This document shows, one piece after another, positions 1-11,434 of a stretch of DNA of 64,000 nt. The position numbers and the translations under genes are program-made. The number at the start of each line of letters is the position of its first letter. Position 1 is the first letter of the stretch. A model generated the notes under the pieces. It did no database searches. It was given only the letters and a program-made list of their open reading frames with translations, and was not told the DNA's origin. This DNA is from Puccinellia tenuiflora (Eukaryota > Streptophyta > Magnoliopsida > Poales > Poaceae): the NCBI GenBank assembly GCA_012064385.1, contig QRDG01000524.1, forward strand, positions 647,094 through 711,093, given 5' to 3'.

Positions 1-2838
1 AAGATACCAATTTTCAAAAATTCAACATAAGATAGGCCCAACCGAGATAAAGAGATCTTTTAAAGAAATATATTCACAAGCTTAGGGATACCAATTGGAA
101 ACTAAAACCAATTGAAAATGCCAAAAGCTAGTGAGATCATTTAGCCAATAAAAATCAACATGCTCACCATGGTAGGCATGAAGTCAAAGATCTTCAACAA
201 ATACATGAGTGTGTAAAGATACCAATAAACACTAAGACAAGCACTCATGAGGCAAATTTGGAGCCACCAAAGAATTATAGATGAAACACAAGGTGGCTCA
301 AAAGGAATAGGATACCGACTAAAAGGTGACCTCTCTCATATGTATAGGTTTCTAATTAGACAAACCACAAAGATATACATCCGCAAATAAACATATACAT
401 ACGAAATAGTTCGGGAAAAGGAGAACAAGGTATCCAAAAGGAAGTCATAAATATACAAATGAGATTGTTGCTTAAAAGCATAGCACATAGCTCAAATTTA
501 TCTCATTGTATATAAATGAACTTCAAATATATCAAATGCATCACACATATCACTAAGGGAACAAGAGATAGTGAAGATGCTTTGAAATATGCAACAAGTG
601 TCACAAACAAATAATATCAATTGAAGAAAAGGTTTTTGCAAATTCATCACACATATCACAAAGATATATTAAGTGAAGGAAATAGGCCAAAACCACAACA
701 ATTGCATATAAGAGCATTCATGCCAAGAGCTAACCTACACAAGGTTGGAACTAGAGAAGTATGCATGGGATAGATACTTGTTACCGAGATGCATTGATGA
801 TGAAGATGATGAGAGTTTGTTTGTCATCAAAGCTTGACTCCGACAATCACACGGTGAGAACACCTTCCTTATGAATGAGGCAAGCATCCAATGCATCTCC
901 ATTGTACCTAAAACATAATTAGAGTACAAAATGGTTCCCAAACTCATTGGGTCCCATAGTAGTTAGATAAACTACAATATATAGGAAACACTCCACATAA
1001 ATATGTGCATATAGATATGAAATTGAATTTCATGCACATCTTAGCCGATTTAGGATTCGGTGGAGTATCCCCTATATATTGGAACTAGAAAGACTAGCAT
1101 GCTAAATAATATATATACTAGTAAAAAGCATGCATAGACTTACAAGAACCAAAAGAGATACAAATTGGACAAAAACACCAAGTAAACCAATAAAGCACAC
1201 CAAGGTGTGACAAGAAAAGGTTGTCCAATTATATCAAAATCCAAATCAACACATGATTGAAAAAAAATCAAATCAACTAATGATTGATTCCATAACACAT
1301 CAACACATGAGGTGTGATATCAAAAGAAATCAAATCAACACAACAAATGGTCGATAAGACATCAATTTAAAATAAGATACCAATTAAAACAACAAATGTC
1401 AATTTAGGAGAAAAGATACCAATAAGAGGGTGATACTTGACCGAAATCAAGTAAAGAAAAAAAACAAAAAGGTATCAAGACTCCCACAATAAATATCAAT
1501 TGGAACAAATATCTATGGAGGAGATATTAAATTCCAATTAATACCAATTGAAGGTACCAACACAAGATAAAGAATCAAATGCCAATTGAGAGGATCAATA
1601 ATTGATAGAAAGAATAGTGTTCTAAATAAAAGGAATGCTCCCCCAAGATTAATGCATTATCTTAGATATTTGCATTTGAATACAAAATGCATGCACAAGG
1701 GATCATTACTCTCCATATTTTATTTACAACACTAAACACTATCAATTGAAAAATAGGATCCATTCGAAAAGGCAAGGAAGGCAATAGATAAGGCAATTTA
1801 GCGCAAGAGCCAATGCGAAGATGGTCTACACAATCCACCACAATTACTAGTATCACTTGTCAAGACAAGGAGTATATAGAGATATCTCTCGGTGGTATAT
1901 AGGAATGATGATCAAGACCAACCTCACGACAAAAAGCATATGGCAAGAGGTAAGAATTCAAACGCCATATTTTAAAAAGGTTTGTTGGTAGTTTCAACTA
2001 TTTGAACCAACCGGCAACGCCATGGTTTAAAATGAGGTGAAACAAATGGTTTCTCACAAAATATATGGAATACATATTAGAGAAAAACCACACCAAACAA
2101 ACTCACCCAAACAAGAGCCAAAAGACAACCACAAAGGAAAATTGGAACTTGTTTGAGCAAACATGCCACATAGGAAATAGATAATGTACAATATCAAATC
2201 TAAGTGGCAAATCTCAAATGTTCACATTTTAAGGGATTGTAATATGCACATAGCTTATTACTCCCCCATAATGTGATAATTCATTTTATTTTTAAACAAG
2301 AGGCAAATAAGACCAACTAGAGAATTTAATGGACATTGTAGAATTTGAATTTCTCATGAATATGACATACCACATAGTAGCTAGATAATATTGAAATATC
2401 AATACTAGGTGGTGTGCCTCATGTATACACATTTTTAGGTTTGTGATGTGCACAAAGCACATCACTCCCCCAAAATGGGATAGTCCATTAATATCTCAAA
2501 GAGCCAAATGAAATCCACACAAGATTCAATAAAGCTCAACACACAAATTACACATACATGATACACAACTAACATACACCACCTTGAATAACAAGATAAG
2601 TAAGAAAGGAGCATATCACATACAAGCACATATTAGGAACAAGACTAACACATGCAAGGGAGCAAGCAACTTTCAATGAATATTTGAGTTAAATACAAGT
2701 TACCGCAAGGAGGAAGCATTGGATATGAGATAGATATGTGATAATCAAATTGACTTGGCTTGAGAAATAAACCCATGAAGATCCCTTAATTCTTCAAAAA
2801 TAGCCAAGTCACCAATGTCCTCCACAAACACCTATTGA
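1..2838 (-). mobile_element. 3' internal region of Sirevirus-like copia element, no pol
   Basis: This AT-rich stretch lies downstream of the gag gene on the minus strand and belongs to the same element. It has no ORF above about 70 codons, so the protease, integrase and reverse transcriptase expected after a copia gag are absent here. Phrases such as GATACCAATT recur many times. Polypurine-like tracts, read on the plus strand as CTCCCCCA, occur near 1637, 2272 and 2465. Repeated polypurine tracts upstream of the 3' LTR are a known Sirevirus trait, so this may be the pre-3'-LTR region joined directly to gag. The element runs off the left edge of the window, so its 3' LTR is not visible. Confidence 0.65.
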
Positions 2839-5118
2839 TCAAGTTTGAGCTTGTTGGTCCCCAACCGAGTTGGGTCCTAAGAGGTTAGTCACAATAGGTT
2901 TGGGAACCCAAATGGTGCTTTTCTTGCCACCACTTTGAGCTCCCACATACTTGGCAAACACATTGCCAACTCTATCCTTCCCAAGAGAATAAACATCATC
3001 AATTATGATAGGGTTGGATGGGGTACCGTTAGTGCATGAAGAAGCGAAATGACCTTTGCCACGGCAAAGGTAGCAACACCGACTCTTCTTCTTCTTAATA
3101 GGCTCATCAACTTGAGGAGCGTTGACTTGAGTCTTCTTAGGAGGTGGTCTTTGTTCAACCCGTGGTTGAGCATGAGATTGAACAAGAGGCCGCTTCCCTA
3201 GTTGCTTCTCACTAAGAGGCTTCTTCTTCTTCATTGGGCAATCACGAACATGGTGCCCTTCAACCTTGCACTTGAAGCAAATGATCTTGGCCGGATTCTT
3301 GACTTGACCTTGGCCCTTCTTTTTCTTCTCAACCGTGTACTTGATCTTGTTGTTGGAGTTGAATCCAAGTCCACTCTTGTCATTCGGGGATTGTTGTGCA
3401 CTCAACATGTTGTCAAGTGCACGCTTCCCTTCATGACGCTTTTCCAAGTCATTCTTCAAAGAAGTGACTTGGGCCTTGAGGTCTTTTATTTCCTCTACAT
3501 GGTTAGTGGCAACAAAAACACTAGAGGAAGTAGAAGCTTCATTGTTAGAGCAACAAGGCAAAGCAAGTAATTCATCACATGATGTACCAATATTTTTAGT
3601 GGATGAATTACTAGGACTAGCACATGGCAATATAGCATTTTTACTTAAAGTTGTGCTAATATCCACATGAGGCTCACTTGATGTTACCTTTGTAGTGATG
3701 GCCTCATGAGCTAACTTAAGACAAGCATAGGAAGCAAGAAGTTCATCATTAGAGCTAGATAGCTTTTCATGATTTGCTTCCAACTCCTCATACTTGCTAG
3801 TTAGCAACTCAAGTTGAGCCCTTAGCTCAACATTCTCCTTCATAATAGATGCTTCACAAGAAGTGGAGTTAGTAGCACAAGCATCATTAACTTTAGGAAT
3901 AGAAGAAGATAACTTAGCAAGCTCATCATTTAATCTAGCATTTTCATTTTTCGTGACTTTATATTTAGCATGAGCATGGTCACGTTCTTTAATGATTTTA
4001 GCAATTATATCATTATGAGACTCCTCGATAGAATTTAGTTTCTCCTCAAGAGAAGCACGAGTCTCTTGCTCTTCCTCAAGAGCATCTTCTAACGATGCTT
4101 TCTCCATAGCATCATCCCTTTCAATCTTACCCTTTTCTTCAAGGCTTGCTTCCAAGGCCTCAATAGTCTCCCCACGCTCAATAAGAGTGCTCATGATTTC
4201 AAAGAGGTTAGCTTGAGCACCTTTATTAGTAGGAAGGACTTTAAGAATCATTAGACCTTTATTTTGAAGAAGGGCATTAATTTTTTCCATATCAACTTCT
4301 TCATCATCATTATCATTATCATTATTATCATCATTGTCATTACTAGAAGAAGATTTAGCCATGAGACAATGAGAGGTGAACGATGAAGAATAATTGATTT
4401 TTGAACTACTCAAGTTCAAATCTTGTTGCATAGCAAATTGGGTTTCCTCTACATTATTATCAATGCAAGATTTAGAGGGAACACAAACATTTTTATCATG
4501 GCAACAAGATAAAGCAAGCATATCATAAAGAGATTCATCGAAGCAAGTTTTAGATGATACGCGAGGACAATCAACACTAGCATGTAAATCATTTATGGTG
4601 CTATGAGTGTTTATGTCCAAAGATGAAGCATTGCAACAAAATAGAGATAAATGATCATCAATAATGAGCTCACTATCAAGGTTGCAAAACCTATCACTAC
4701 TCACCATCACATTAGTTTGTGGCTTACCACATTTTGGTGAAGTAGATGAAGACGAGAACTCGTCACGGCCGGAGGTGGAGGGAGAGCAATCATCCTCAAT
4801 AGAGTTGGACACGCCATATTTATCTTGAAGTTTGGTCCATAGCTCATGAGCATTCCGGAAAGGCATGATTGACTCAAGCACTACATCGCTTAAAACACAT
4901 GTAAGACCATTAGATGCTAGAGTATCGAGATAAGAGTTTTTCTCATCCTCTAAGGACAAATTTTGGGAATCCTTTGGAGGAGAAAAACCCATATCTACAA
5001 CACTCTTTAAAATTGGGTCTATATCCCTAAAAAGATTAAGCATGCGAATTTTCCAAACATCATAATTTGTGCCATTGAATATAAAAGTGGGATCGTGCAC
5101 TAATTCTCTAAACGACAT
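2839..5118 (-). CDS. Gag polyprotein of Sirevirus-like copia retrotransposon
   Basis: A 759-residue ORF starts 41 bases after a tRNA-iMet primer binding site. The N-terminus (residues about 10-105) has the FNGTNYDVWKIRM and LWTKLQDKYG signatures of copia gag (DUF4219/UBN2 type). Residues about 285-580 are acidic and Glu/Lys/Leu-rich, as in a long coiled coil. Two CX2CX4HX4C zinc knuckles follow at about 614-627 (CFKC..H..C) and 682-695 (CYLC..H..C), in a Lys-rich context suited to RNA packaging. A large gag with a coiled coil and two knuckles fits Sireviruses. The frame is intact, but no pol follows, so mobility would need proteins supplied by another copy. Confidence 0.85.
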   Translation of the reverse strand: MSFRELVHDPTFIFNGTNYDVWKIRMLNLFRDIDPILKSVVDMGFSPPKDSQNLSLEDEKNSYLDTLASNGLTCVLSDVVLESIMPFRNAHELWTKLQDKYGVSNSIEDDCSPSTSGRDEFSSSSTSPKCGKPQTNVMVSSDRFCNLDSELIIDDHLSLFCCNASSLDINTHSTINDLHASVDCPRVSSKTCFDESLYDMLALSCCHDKNVCVPSKSCIDNNVEETQFAMQQDLNLSSSKINYSSSFTSHCLMAKSSSSNDNDDNNDNDNDDEEVDMEKINALLQNKGLMILKVLPTNKGAQANLFEIMSTLIERGETIEALEASLEEKGKIERDDAMEKASLEDALEEEQETRASLEEKLNSIEESHNDIIAKIIKERDHAHAKYKVTKNENARLNDELAKLSSSIPKVNDACATNSTSCEASIMKENVELRAQLELLTSKYEELEANHEKLSSSNDELLASYACLKLAHEAITTKVTSSEPHVDISTTLSKNAILPCASPSNSSTKNIGTSCDELLALPCCSNNEASTSSSVFVATNHVEEIKDLKAQVTSLKNDLEKRHEGKRALDNMLSAQQSPNDKSGLGFNSNNKIKYTVEKKKKGQGQVKNPAKIICFKCKVEGHHVRDCPMKKKKPLSEKQLGKRPLVQSHAQPRVEQRPPPKKTQVNAPQVDEPIKKKKSRCCYLCRGKGHFASSCTNGTPSNPIIIDDVYSLGKDRVGNVFAKYVGAQSGGKKSTIWVPKPIVTNLLGPNSVGDQQAQT

Positions 5119-5158
5119 CTTTACTCTCTAGGCGGTAAAGCCAAATAAGAGAGACGAG

Positions 5159-5170
5159 GCTCTGATACCA
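5159..5170 (-). other. Primer binding site, initiator tRNA-Met
   Basis: On the minus strand this reads TGGTATCAGAGC, the complement of the 3' end of plant initiator tRNA-Met. It lies 2 bp inside the end of the 5' LTR, which fixes the orientation of the element. Confidence 0.9.
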
Positions 5171-5172
5171 AT

Positions 5173-7675
5173 TGAAAGAACAACTATGCCCGAGATGTCG
5201 CCTAGAGGGGGGGGGGTGAATAGGCGATTAAAACTTTTTCTATTTAAGGGCTTGATAATTGCGGAATAAAACTAGGTGTTTAAATTAACAAGCCAACAAC
5301 CTAAATTCTAGGTTTACCTAAGTGCACCAACAACCTATGCTAAACAAGGCAAGTAACAAGGAGATAGCAAGATATAGACTTCAAGCACGATGGCTATCAC
5401 AATGTAAATTTGCATAAGTAAAAGCTCGGGTATAGAAATAACCGAGGCACGCGGAGACGAAGATTTATTCCCGAGTTCCTCCTTGTTAAGGGAGTACGTC
5501 TCGTTGGAGGGGTGTGAGCTCGCCACAAAAGGCCTACTCAAGATGCCACAAAGGCCTCACCCTATTCTCCGATGAACCGCACCCAAAGGCTTGGTTCACC
5601 TTCCACTATCGGAATCCTTCGGGGCGGATTCCGGAGCCCTTTACAACTTCTCTTGGGGCACACACCCACAACTCAATTGGGGGCTCCCAAACTCGTGCCG
5701 AAGCTTCACAACACGAACACTTCGCGGCACCTCCAACCGTCTAGGGTACACAATGCACCCAAGAGGCAACAAGCTCTTGGGAACACAATGCACCCAAGAG
5801 TAACAAGCTCTCAACCTTCAATCCCACGAATCACCGTGGGGAGCACAACCCGATGCAACAAATGCAAAAGGGGAAGAACACACCAAGTGGTCAAATTCTT
5901 CTCCCCAAAATCCAACCGAAGCAACTAATGCTACGGAGGGATTTAGGAGGAAGAACGGAGGAGAAACACCAAGAACTCCAAAATCTAGATCCCACGAGTT
6001 CCCCTCACTTAGAGGAGATTTTGTTTGGTGGAAAGATGGATCTAGATCTCCTCTCTTGTTTCCCTAAATTTGGGCAAGAATCATCGGAGGGATTAGGAGG
6101 AATCGAGCTCTCAAAATGTTGGCAATGGAGGAGAGAGAGCTAGGGATGAGATCTACACTAAAAATGGGGAAGAAAACCCTTTTATAGGTGGCTCCAAAAA
6201 GGAGCCGTTGGAGAAGAATCGAGGGACAAAGAGGAGGAAAAAAGATGCCAGGCGACCCGGCCTAGGGCCGGCCAGCACGCCGGCCTGGCCGGCCTGGAGC
6301 CGAACGAGCAGAGCAGGGGCAACAGGCGAGCCGGCCTGCCAACCCGGCCATGGGCCGGCCGGGGAAGCAGGTGGGCCGGCCATGTGCCCGAACGGCCCGG
6401 CCTGGCCCCGGCCTCGGGCCGGCCACGCGGGAGAGCCAGGCCGGGGCACCACCCGAGTGGCCCGGTTTTGGGCCGGCCTCGGCCCGGCCAGGCCGGGAGC
6501 CTTTTTTTTTTTCTTTTTCCAATTTCTGAATTCTGTTTTTCTGAGAAATAAAAACCCCGAGATAAAACCGCAATAACTTTCGCATACGAACTCCGTTTTC
6601 GATAAACTTGGACTCGTTGGAATCGTCACAACGAGCACAACAAGAATATGCATAGAAACATCATAGTCCAAGAATATATTATAAAGATAAATGGGAAAAG
6701 GTAAAAGCTCCCATTTGCAAATCGGAAATGCAATAACTTTCACCCACGAACTCCGTTTTCGATAATCTTGGACTCGTTGGAATCGTCACAACAAGCACAA
6801 CAAGATTATGCAAAGAAACATCATAGTCCAAGAAAATATAATAAAACCAAATGGGGAAAGTTAAAAACTCTTTTTCGCAAACCGAAAATGCCGGAACTTT
6901 TGCAATTGACGTCCGAATGAAATAAAACCAATTTTGTTGGAAAGAGGACGACAAATGCTACCTTTGAAAATGACAAACAAGCAATGGAGATTTTGCAAAG
7001 AAATGGAAGAGAGAAATCTTCCGCTCGAATAAACCGGCAAAATCTCCAATACCGAAACCGCAATAGAAGACGCATATGAAAACCGTTTTCGGTGAACTTG
7101 GCTTTGTCATGACAAGCACGACAAGCACCAAGACCACACCACAATAAGAGACAAATAAGAACCAATAAAGATGAATGCATGGATGCAAAGGTTTGTGCTC
7201 TCTACGATGATACGATCACGATATTCGGTCGAGAGCCCCTCTTGATAGTACGGTTACCTATCCTATAATCCGGTCTCTCACTAAACAACATGAGACCGGT
7301 AAAATAGAAACCCTATCAAGATCATACCTTTGCCTTGCGCACTAATCCACTTGAGGTCGAAGAAGACGATCTTCATCTCCTCAAGATGCATCACCTTTCT
7401 CGATTGCGCTTTGGTGAAGATTCACTTGATGCTCCCCCATACACCAAGATGGGAGACGCTCTCTTCGGCATATCTTCACTTGGCCTTGAGTGATGATCAA
7501 CCCGCACAAAGCCTTGATCAACACACACTTTTCTTCTTCCCTTAACCTTGACTCCAACAAATGGAGAACAAGCAAACAAATGGAAAACCTACAAATATAG
7601 CTCAATGCAAACATTAGTCCATAAAGATTGTCATTAATTACCAAAACCATGCATGGGGGCAACCATGCACTTTCA
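5173..7675 (-). mobile_element. 5' LTR of Sirevirus-like copia element (2503 bp)
   Basis: The boundaries are TGAAAG on the left and CTTTCA on the right, a 6-bp terminal inverted repeat. The primer binding site adjoins the left edge. The 5 bases after the right edge, AGTAC (7676-7680), are the presumed target-site duplication; the partner copy lies outside the window. Positions about 6250-6500 form a very GC-rich island packed with GGCCGG palindromes, followed by a T-run. Positions 6580-7130 contain several near-copies of a phrase around AACTCCGTTTTCGATAA. ORFs in this LTR are artefacts of the GC island. The LTR lands inside the coding region of another retrotransposon. Confidence 0.85.
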
Positions 7676-9359
7676 AGTACCAACATACAGGAAGCAGTAG
7701 CACAAAAGGAAGTATGTCGCTGGGAGTCAATTGTATGCGTGCTCTTGCAGTTTCATGTACAACACTCAGCTTTTCTTGTTCAGAAAATATCATTCCACGT
7801 AGACCACACCTCCAGATATTGGTAAGATATGTTTGCACCAAGGCAAGGCACCATAAATCAACATGAAAAGGTACAAGAATTAGCAGAGGAACACAATCTT
7901 TGCACCTAGTTAGTCCACCGTAGACCTCGCGAGCTTCAGAGATATGAAAGTTGCTGCCAAGATAAAATATCTCTGTCATGTTGGTATTTACCACTGCACA
8001 GCTACACACCTTCTCCAAAAGGATCCCTGGATCCCATTGTTCCCACGACTCTTCATATTTTTCAAACGTTTGCAATGTTGACGGAGGAGCAAAATTATCA
8101 CCTCTTGATATAGTCTGCCAACTTCTCTGTCTAAGCATACGCTCTATATGTCGCTGCTCCTTATATCCAGGTGCACTGGAAGCACTTTGTCTCCATATCT
8201 GGGTACTTTCAAGCAACAAATTGTAACCATGTATAGTTGAATGTCCAGGACTAAAGGCATTTCTACTCCATGGTGGCAGATTGTCACAAACATGTGCAGC
8301 CAACAGAATATCTTTATTACATTCCATCAGTAACTTTGGCTCCTCAATTATCCCACAGAAATCATTTGAATACTTTACCTTCTCCCCAATATAACTATCT
8401 CCATGCTTCTGCTGCTCAAAACTGAGAGGTGTTGCCTGTGTAGTATGACAACGAAGCATCATGTATGTGGAGGCAAACCCAATACCTGAGAGGGGATCTG
8501 GAGGGCGGGGCGGAACAGGTGGCTGCGGGGGTGAACAAGAGTCCAATGAATGGACTGTCTGGTCAGACCAACGCGGTGGCGCTGGAGTGGTCGCAGAGGT
8601 GCGGAATTTACTCCTCGGGGCCAAACGCACAGGGCGTCGCACAATGCGCAATCGAGATACCCACTTGACGATGCGCTGTAGCTTCGCCCCACTTCTTATC
8701 CTCCCAGGCATTCCATCAAACCCATCTAATGCACCAGGTAGCTCATCTTTTACTTGCACTTGCTCCTTGTCATCTGTCATGCCCATACTCTCCTTGTCAT
8801 CTGATACTCCCGGTAATCTATCTTGCACCGGACTGGCACCAAGCTTCTCAGGCATGACCGAACACGACTGAGAGTGGTGCACGATACTGACATCCGCGGA
8901 AACCATGGCTGCGACACAGTGCTTGCTGGGGTCGACCGCCTTCAGAGTAGACGCTGAGCAAGGTGTCGGGTGTGGTGCAGTGGGTGTTGAGGCAGTGACC
9001 GTGGTGTCATTAACAGGAAGCTGCGCTGAGTACTTAATGTCCATCCGACAACACCCATCATAGATGTTGCGACCGTGAAGAGCTTCTCTTGCTCTTGTGG
9101 CGTCGTGAGGTGAAGGAAATGCAACGAAAGCCATCACATGGTCTATCCTCTCAAGCACCATCATAAGCACGCCCTTCTCATCGCCATAAGGATCGAATAC
9201 CAGATGAAGCACCTCTTTGGTAATAGGGTAGATTACCTCGTGAATGGCAACTACTAAGATGCGATTCGGCACTTCCTCTTGCTGAACCACGACAGGAGGC
9301 GAACTAGGCATTCGGTCGAACACCTTCTGGGCACCATCGGTGGTCAACTTTCCCTCCAT
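7676..9359 (-). CDS. First ORF of an LTR retrotransposon with a PTB-like RRM, truncated
   Basis: An open frame of about 561 codons starts at 9359 and is cut off at 7676 by the Sirevirus LTR; the frame runs on by chance into the LTR. Residues about 31-112 form an RNA recognition motif of polypyrimidine-tract-binding-protein type: ILVVAIHEVIYPITKEVLH (RNP2 region), an FDPYG loop, and LHGRNIYDGCCRMDIKYS at the end. The rest has a Ser/Thr/Pro-rich linker, a basic patch near residues 245-275, and a C-terminal part I do not recognise. A tRNA-iMet primer binding site and a short LTR lie just upstream, so this is element-encoded and not a host splicing-factor gene. The RRM was probably captured from a host PTB-like gene and may take the place of a zinc knuckle; that role is inference. 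Confidence 0.65.
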
Positions 9360-9522
9360 GTTTCCTCGCTGCGCACTCCACTTGAACGCAACCTTAGCGA
9401 CCTCTCCTCCAGATCAACCGAACCCCAGCCAGGAATTACGCCAGATCAAGCTCGGAAGCGATCAGCAACCGTTATGGCGGATGTTACCGGTAGACTGTGA
9501 GAAGCGCGTCCGGATCGAGCAA

Positions 9523-9534
9523 GCTCTGATACCA
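9523..9534 (-). other. Primer binding site, initiator tRNA-Met (second element)
   Basis: On the minus strand this reads TGGTATCAGAGC, 3 bp from the inner end of the 292-bp LTR. It supports a copia-type element separate from the Sirevirus at 5.2-7.7 kb. Confidence 0.85.
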
Positions 9535-9537
9535 AAC

Positions 9538-9829
9538 TGTCATGTCCCCTTGCCTCTAGCTGATTTGCTAGGACGTGAGACCCGATCTGATACAAGATGC
9601 ACTGATACTTGGAGTTTAGATGGGGAAAAAGCAAAGCAAGGGGGAAGGGATACAGGGAAGAAGACGGGGAAGAAGAAAGTCAAATGCCTGGTCTATTCTG
9701 TTCGTTCCCCTCTCCGCTGACCTCTTGTGTCCCTTTATCCCCACATGTCCAGGGCTTGATCTGTTGGGCTGAGTCCACGCCAGCGGCCCATCACCGAAGT
9801 GCGCCCCAATGAGTACATCAGGTGTTACA
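9538..9829 (-). mobile_element. 5' LTR (292 bp) of the RRM-bearing retrotransposon
   Basis: On the minus strand the LTR begins TGTAACACC and ends ACATGACA, directly before the primer binding site. On its outer side follows CAAAA, which matches the expected sequence of the Stowaway MITE it interrupts and may be one copy of the target-site duplication. The 3' LTR is not in the window, because a Sirevirus has inserted into the body of the element. Confidence 0.7.
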
Positions 9830-9943
9830 CAAAAATAAGTGTCTCAAGTTTGCTTAAAAGTGGATGTATCTAGACATGTTTCATATATAGATACATCCAC
9901 TTTTTGTCAAATTTGAGACACTTATTTTTGGACGGAGGGAGTA
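9830..9943. mobile_element. Stowaway MITE, left terminus replaced by LTR insertion
   Basis: The right end reads GGACGGAGGGAG followed by TA, the classic Triticeae Stowaway terminus. The inner arms AAAATAAGTGTCTCAA and TTTGAGACACTTATTTT are complementary and flank a loop around GTGGATGTATCT/AGATACATCCAC. The left terminus (CTCCCTCCGTC) is missing at the junction with the LTR, so the LTR element inserted into the left terminal repeat of the MITE. Confidence 0.8.
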
Positions 9944-10029
9944 CAAGATTATCGAATGTTATCTGCATGTTTCTTTCAGAAAGGTATAGGCAGACACTAC
10001 AAGATTATCGAGAGTACAACCAAGCCAAA

Positions 10030-11434
10030 CACCAAAAGGTACTACATCCAGAATGCTACAGGAGAAAAATGATACATATGCTTGGACACCACATAGGAGT
10101 TAGAGGTGCGGTGGACGGTGGTCTACAGCTTCCCCTCACGACTGTACTTGAGACCAAAGATGGTGACATGGAGCATAAAACCATCGGAGTCACCAAGAGG
10201 GTATTCAGACTCCTCCACTCCGGCGCGCAACACAGAACACACACTCCACAAGGCAAAACCTGGTGTTACCCATCTTCACCATCTTCCACAGAGTGGCGTG
10301 TCGGCACTTCTGCGGGACCTTGCGGAACAGCTTCTCCTTCACCATCTTCCACCGTCGGCGGGCGCCGACTTGGCAGGTGCAGAACTGCAGATGTATCCGT
10401 CCTCATGAAGTCCGACCCATCCATCCAGCTCGCGGTCGAAGTGGCCCTGACCTTGGAAAGGCAACGCCCATTTGCCATGGCAGCTCCACTCACGGTGCCT
10501 GGTGTAGAAGGAGAAAGTCCGGTACATGATGCCCTTCTAGCGTGTCGACATGAAGATGGAGCATGTACAAACCCAACACCTAAGTTCAAGTTCTCACGGA
10601 CGTGAATTTAGATTTCTATTTATACTTAAGGATCAAGGCTTCCTAATACTCATGCAATTTATCCTAAGGACCAGGCTTGGATATTAACCAAGATAAAAAT
10701 CCTAACACTCATGCTTAATGCCTGTGTGCATCTCTAGTTGGTGCAGAGGCCGGGGAAGTGAAATTCTCCCTCCCAAAGTTTTTTTGCCTGTGTGCATCTT
10801 GTTATGCAGAGGCCGGGTGTAAGACATACTTTGTATCGTTGATACATTGAAATGAAATTCTCTTTATCGAAAAAAAATGAAAATGGAGCATCCATCTGGG
10901 TGCACCGCGTAGGAGATGATCTTCTCGCCCTCGAGGAACGGCGGCAGCGAGGGCACGGTGTTCCAGCACCAGTCCTTGCTTGGACATGAAGACCAGGGAT
11001 CCTGGATGCCCACCGTGGACATCATCTCGAAAGAGTAATGCCGTTCATCAAGGTGATAGTTCAGCGCGTACAGCTGCAGGTCGGCGCCGGCGGCCACAAT
11101 TGAGCAGCGACTCTGGGAGGCGGGGGCCAGAGGCCAGCCCCGCCGTCTCCATGTCGTACACGAGCGTTGCACGGTCTTGGTTTCTTGCCATGAAGATGTT
11201 TCCGCCCAGGACGGCGAATTTCATGGGAAATGCATGTTCAGGAGACACTACCCGGAGGACGGCAGCATGTTCCATATCCTGGTCAGGGCTGGAGTACCAA
11301 TCGCCGACATCAATCCTGTGGATGGTGTAGCCCTTGCTCCAGTTATCCAACACCAGGTAGAGGTGCTTCTGGTTCTTCAACCTCTTGCCAGTGCGGTTGT
11401 AGTAGTCCGCCTCCCTCGGCCAGCGCTTGAACAT
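10030..11434 (-). pseudogene. DUF1668-type grass gene, broken
   Basis: The minus strand shows fragments of a grass-specific protein of the DUF1668 type (unknown function, often F-box or kelch-like repeats). They are KHLYLVLDNWSKGYTIHRID and LVYDMETAGLASGPRLPESL (11434 to about 11110), then ADLQLYALNYHLDERHYSFE (about 11090-10880), then TFSFYTRHREWSCHGKWALP with GYICSS (10527-10340), and a last degenerate part to about 10030. At least one frameshift occurs near 11100, a TAG stop lies near 10541, and frames are lost again below 10340. A retroposon at 10565-10877 splits the gene; removing it and one TSD copy restores the reading frame across the site. Family assignment is from memory of the repeated motifs. 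Confidence 0.6.
10565..10877 (+). mobile_element. Short retroposon (5'-truncated SINE/LINE-tail type) in the DUF1668 pseudogene
   Basis: The insertion is flanked by a 14-bp target-site duplication, TGAAGATGGAGCAT (10551-10564) and TGAAAATGGAGCAT (10878-10891), with one mismatch. It ends in CTTTATCGAAAAAAA, a poly-A type tail. The first about 225 bases are an inverted copy of 15836-16045 (start of the retroposon at 14548-16073) but lack its box A, so the 5' end is truncated. The phrase GTGCAGAGGCCGGG occurs near 10742 and again, slightly changed, near 10806, suggesting two joined 3' tails. Confidence 0.7.

Noticed and set aside
6153..6743. 196-codon minus ORF in the 6.2-6.7 kb GC island
   Set aside because: It is the translation of GGCCGG repeats within the Sirevirus LTR; the opposite strand is equally open.
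7638..9359. Host polypyrimidine-tract-binding protein gene
   Set aside because: Only one RRM of PTB type is present, there are no introns, and a primer binding site and LTR lie immediately upstream, so it is element-encoded.
9904..10605. 233-codon plus-strand ORF
   Set aside because: It is the antisense of the DUF1668 pseudogene, begins in a MITE and has no family signature.
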